DNA of 14,697 nt from JANLUX01 sp031366005 (GTDB lineage Bacteria > Bacteroidota > Bacteroidia > AKYH767-A > OLB10): the NCBI GenBank assembly GCA_031366005.1, contig JANLZB010000050.1, positions 1 to 14,697 on the forward strand, written 5' to 3'. The notes beneath the pieces were generated by a model. The model ran no database searches and had not been told where the DNA came from. It saw nothing but the letters and a program-made list of their open reading frames with translations. The position numbers and the translations under genes are program-made. Shown one piece after another: positions 14,008 to 14,697 of this stretch; within the stretch, counting starts at the first letter, position 1, and each line of letters begins with the position of its first letter.

Positions 14008-14093
14008 TATCAACGAATTACGAATTTATACCGAATATACGAATGCTTGCATCTACCATTCGCATATTCGTATAAATTCGTAATTCGTTGATA
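14008..14093. repeat. Long inverted repeat of ATTCGTA words upstream of the mutase
   Basis: A 23-bp perfect outer stem (14008-14030 with 14071-14093) continues, after one bulged C and with one A-C mismatch, through 14032-14045 with 14057-14070, loop 11 nt. In all about 37 bp of stem. Each arm repeats the word ATTCGTA/TACGAAT. It starts 3 nt after the upstream gene's stop and ends 12 nt before the mutase ATG, so it dominates the leader of the mutase message and could act as a terminator, attenuator or RNA-stability element. Confidence 0.88.
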
Positions 14094-14096
14094 CTA

Positions 14097-14627
14097 TTAG
14101 AAAAACTGCGACACCTCTGCTTTAATAATATTTAATGCTTTTTGTGTCGGAAAATCTTCTTTCTCAAGCATCAAATCAAAAACTTTTTTACTTAAAAGAT
14201 AAGAGGGAGATTCAGCTTCTAAACTATTAGCTGCTGTATTTATCAATCATGCAACTTCTTCTTTTGCATTGCGCGTAATTATCCATGCAGGTGCTGAAAC
14301 ATAAATCTGCTGACTGAAATTATGCTCGAACTCCGTACGTAGTGTTTCCAGTAAACGCTGTTGAAACTCCTGCACAGTTAAACCAGGTTCATGTTGATTA
14401 ATCAGCATTACATTAGGTGAGATTCGCTCCAGGTAAAGTGTTAATCTTTCGTAAGCTTGTAATCGTAAAGGCAATAATTCTTTCTGCATCAGAATTTTTG
14501 TTTCAATTAGTTTTATCTTGTGTTCTTTCTCAATAAAACTTTTGATGAGCATGTAAGCGGTAATAAAAACTAACAGCGATGGTGCGAGGTAAAACAAGAA
14601 ATCAATAATGCCTTTTGGGATGTCCAT
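14097..14627 (-). pseudogene. DUF7935-like membrane-anchored protein, broken by in-frame TGA
   Basis: The 5' part encodes 126 residues: one membrane segment (about 10-28), a charged helix, then LPLRLQAYERLTLYLERISP near 52-71 and FEHNFSQQIYVSAPAW at 100-115. This pattern I recognise from a Bacteroidota-specific family of unknown function, catalogued to my memory as DUF7935. Codon 127 (14247-14249) is TGA. The same frame then stays open for 49 codons, LINTAANSLEAESPSYLLSK and on through KKVFDLMLEKEDF to KAEVSQFF, and closes with TAA-TAG at 14099-14094. That is the expected helical C-terminus, so a single base change or base-call error breaks the gene. The intact protein would be about 176 residues, cytoplasmic apart from the anchor. 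Confidence 0.8.
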
Positions 14628-14647
14628 GAGTGATAATTTTAAAGGCT

Positions 14648-14655
14648 CAAAGATA
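14648..14655 (-). promoter_or_regulatory. -7 box upstream of the DUF7935-like gene
   Basis: The minus strand reads TATCTTTG, an exact TAnnTTTG match 20 nt before the ATG at 14627. No well-spaced -33 TTG is visible. It may also serve the mutase if the hairpin between the genes is read through. Confidence 0.4.
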
Positions 14656-14672
14656 ATGCGAATGTTGCGTTC

Positions 14673-14697
14673 AACCCTTCAAGGGTTTTAAACCCTT
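14673..14697. repeat. AACCCTT/AAGGGTT palindromic array, cut by the window end
   Basis: AACCCTT-C-AAGGGTT (14673-14687) is a perfect 7-bp inverted repeat around one base, and AAGGGTTT then pairs again with AAACCCTT at 14690-14697. This word array continues past the window edge, so its full size is unknown. It lies just upstream of the DUF7935-like promoter. Confidence 0.6.

Noticed and set aside
13996..14013. Six-residue N-terminal extension of the mutase from a TTG
   Set aside because: The TTG lies inside the long inverted repeat; the ATG at 13995 is closer to where the conserved part of the family begins.
6918..14249. TGA reassigned to tryptophan, or selenocysteine, in this genome
   Set aside because: The STM3941, RelBE-like antitoxin, DivIC-type and PIN toxin genes all end in TGA at sensible places, and long genes use TGG throughout with no internal TGA. 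No SECIS-like hairpin directly follows either internal TGA. Point mutation or error is simpler.

Overview
The window looks like a piece of an AT-rich Bacteroidota chromosome, probably from the Chitinophagales/Sphingobacteriales side, although the exact lineage is a guess. The signs are promoter-like TAnnTTTG -7 boxes, the near absence of Shine-Dalgarno sequences, and a family set typical of that phylum: STM3941-type membrane protein, DUF983, a DUF7935-like protein, an exported protein with a TonB-C-like domain, WG repeats, and a split methylmalonyl-CoA mutase. There is no rRNA, tRNA, CRISPR array, transposase or integrase.

Layout. At 137-3262 a leftward block encodes an ABC exporter, a small STM3941-type membrane protein and a CoA-pyrophosphatase-type Nudix hydrolase, closed by an intrinsic terminator at 70-106. 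A divergent promoter region (3263-3408) separates it from a rightward exported two-domain protein (3409-3930) with its own terminator, followed by clpB (4067-6679). Then comes a leftward group: an OmpR/PhoB-type response regulator, its sensor kinase, and a DUF983 gene broken by an in-frame TGA. A rightward RelBE-like toxin-antitoxin pair (9236-9708) and a FtsB/DivIC-type division gene (9805-10125) follow. A leftward WG-repeat gene (10157-11561) carries two frameshifts. The right end holds a VapBC-like pair (11752-12375), the methylmalonyl-CoA mutase large subunit (12439-13995) and a DUF7935-like gene also broken by an in-frame TGA (14097-14627).

Two things stand out. First, the VapBC-like pair sits between two copies of the last 75 bp of the mutase gene (11634-11708 and 12439-12513, 72/75 identical, encoded residues identical). 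This is the architecture expected when a small element inserts into a gene's 3' end and rebuilds it, yet no recombinase is present. Second, several gaps between genes hold long self-complementary arrays, each built from a different short word (GCAGAG/GCAAAGA, GGTAATT, TTTGCA, ATTCGTA, AACCCTT). These sit almost flush against stop and start codons, and in two cases they create false N-terminal extensions.

The conserved housekeeping genes (clpB, the two-component pair, the mutase, the ABC exporter) are intact. The three interrupted genes are all accessory or poorly characterised. Whether that is real decay or consensus error cannot be settled from the sequence alone.
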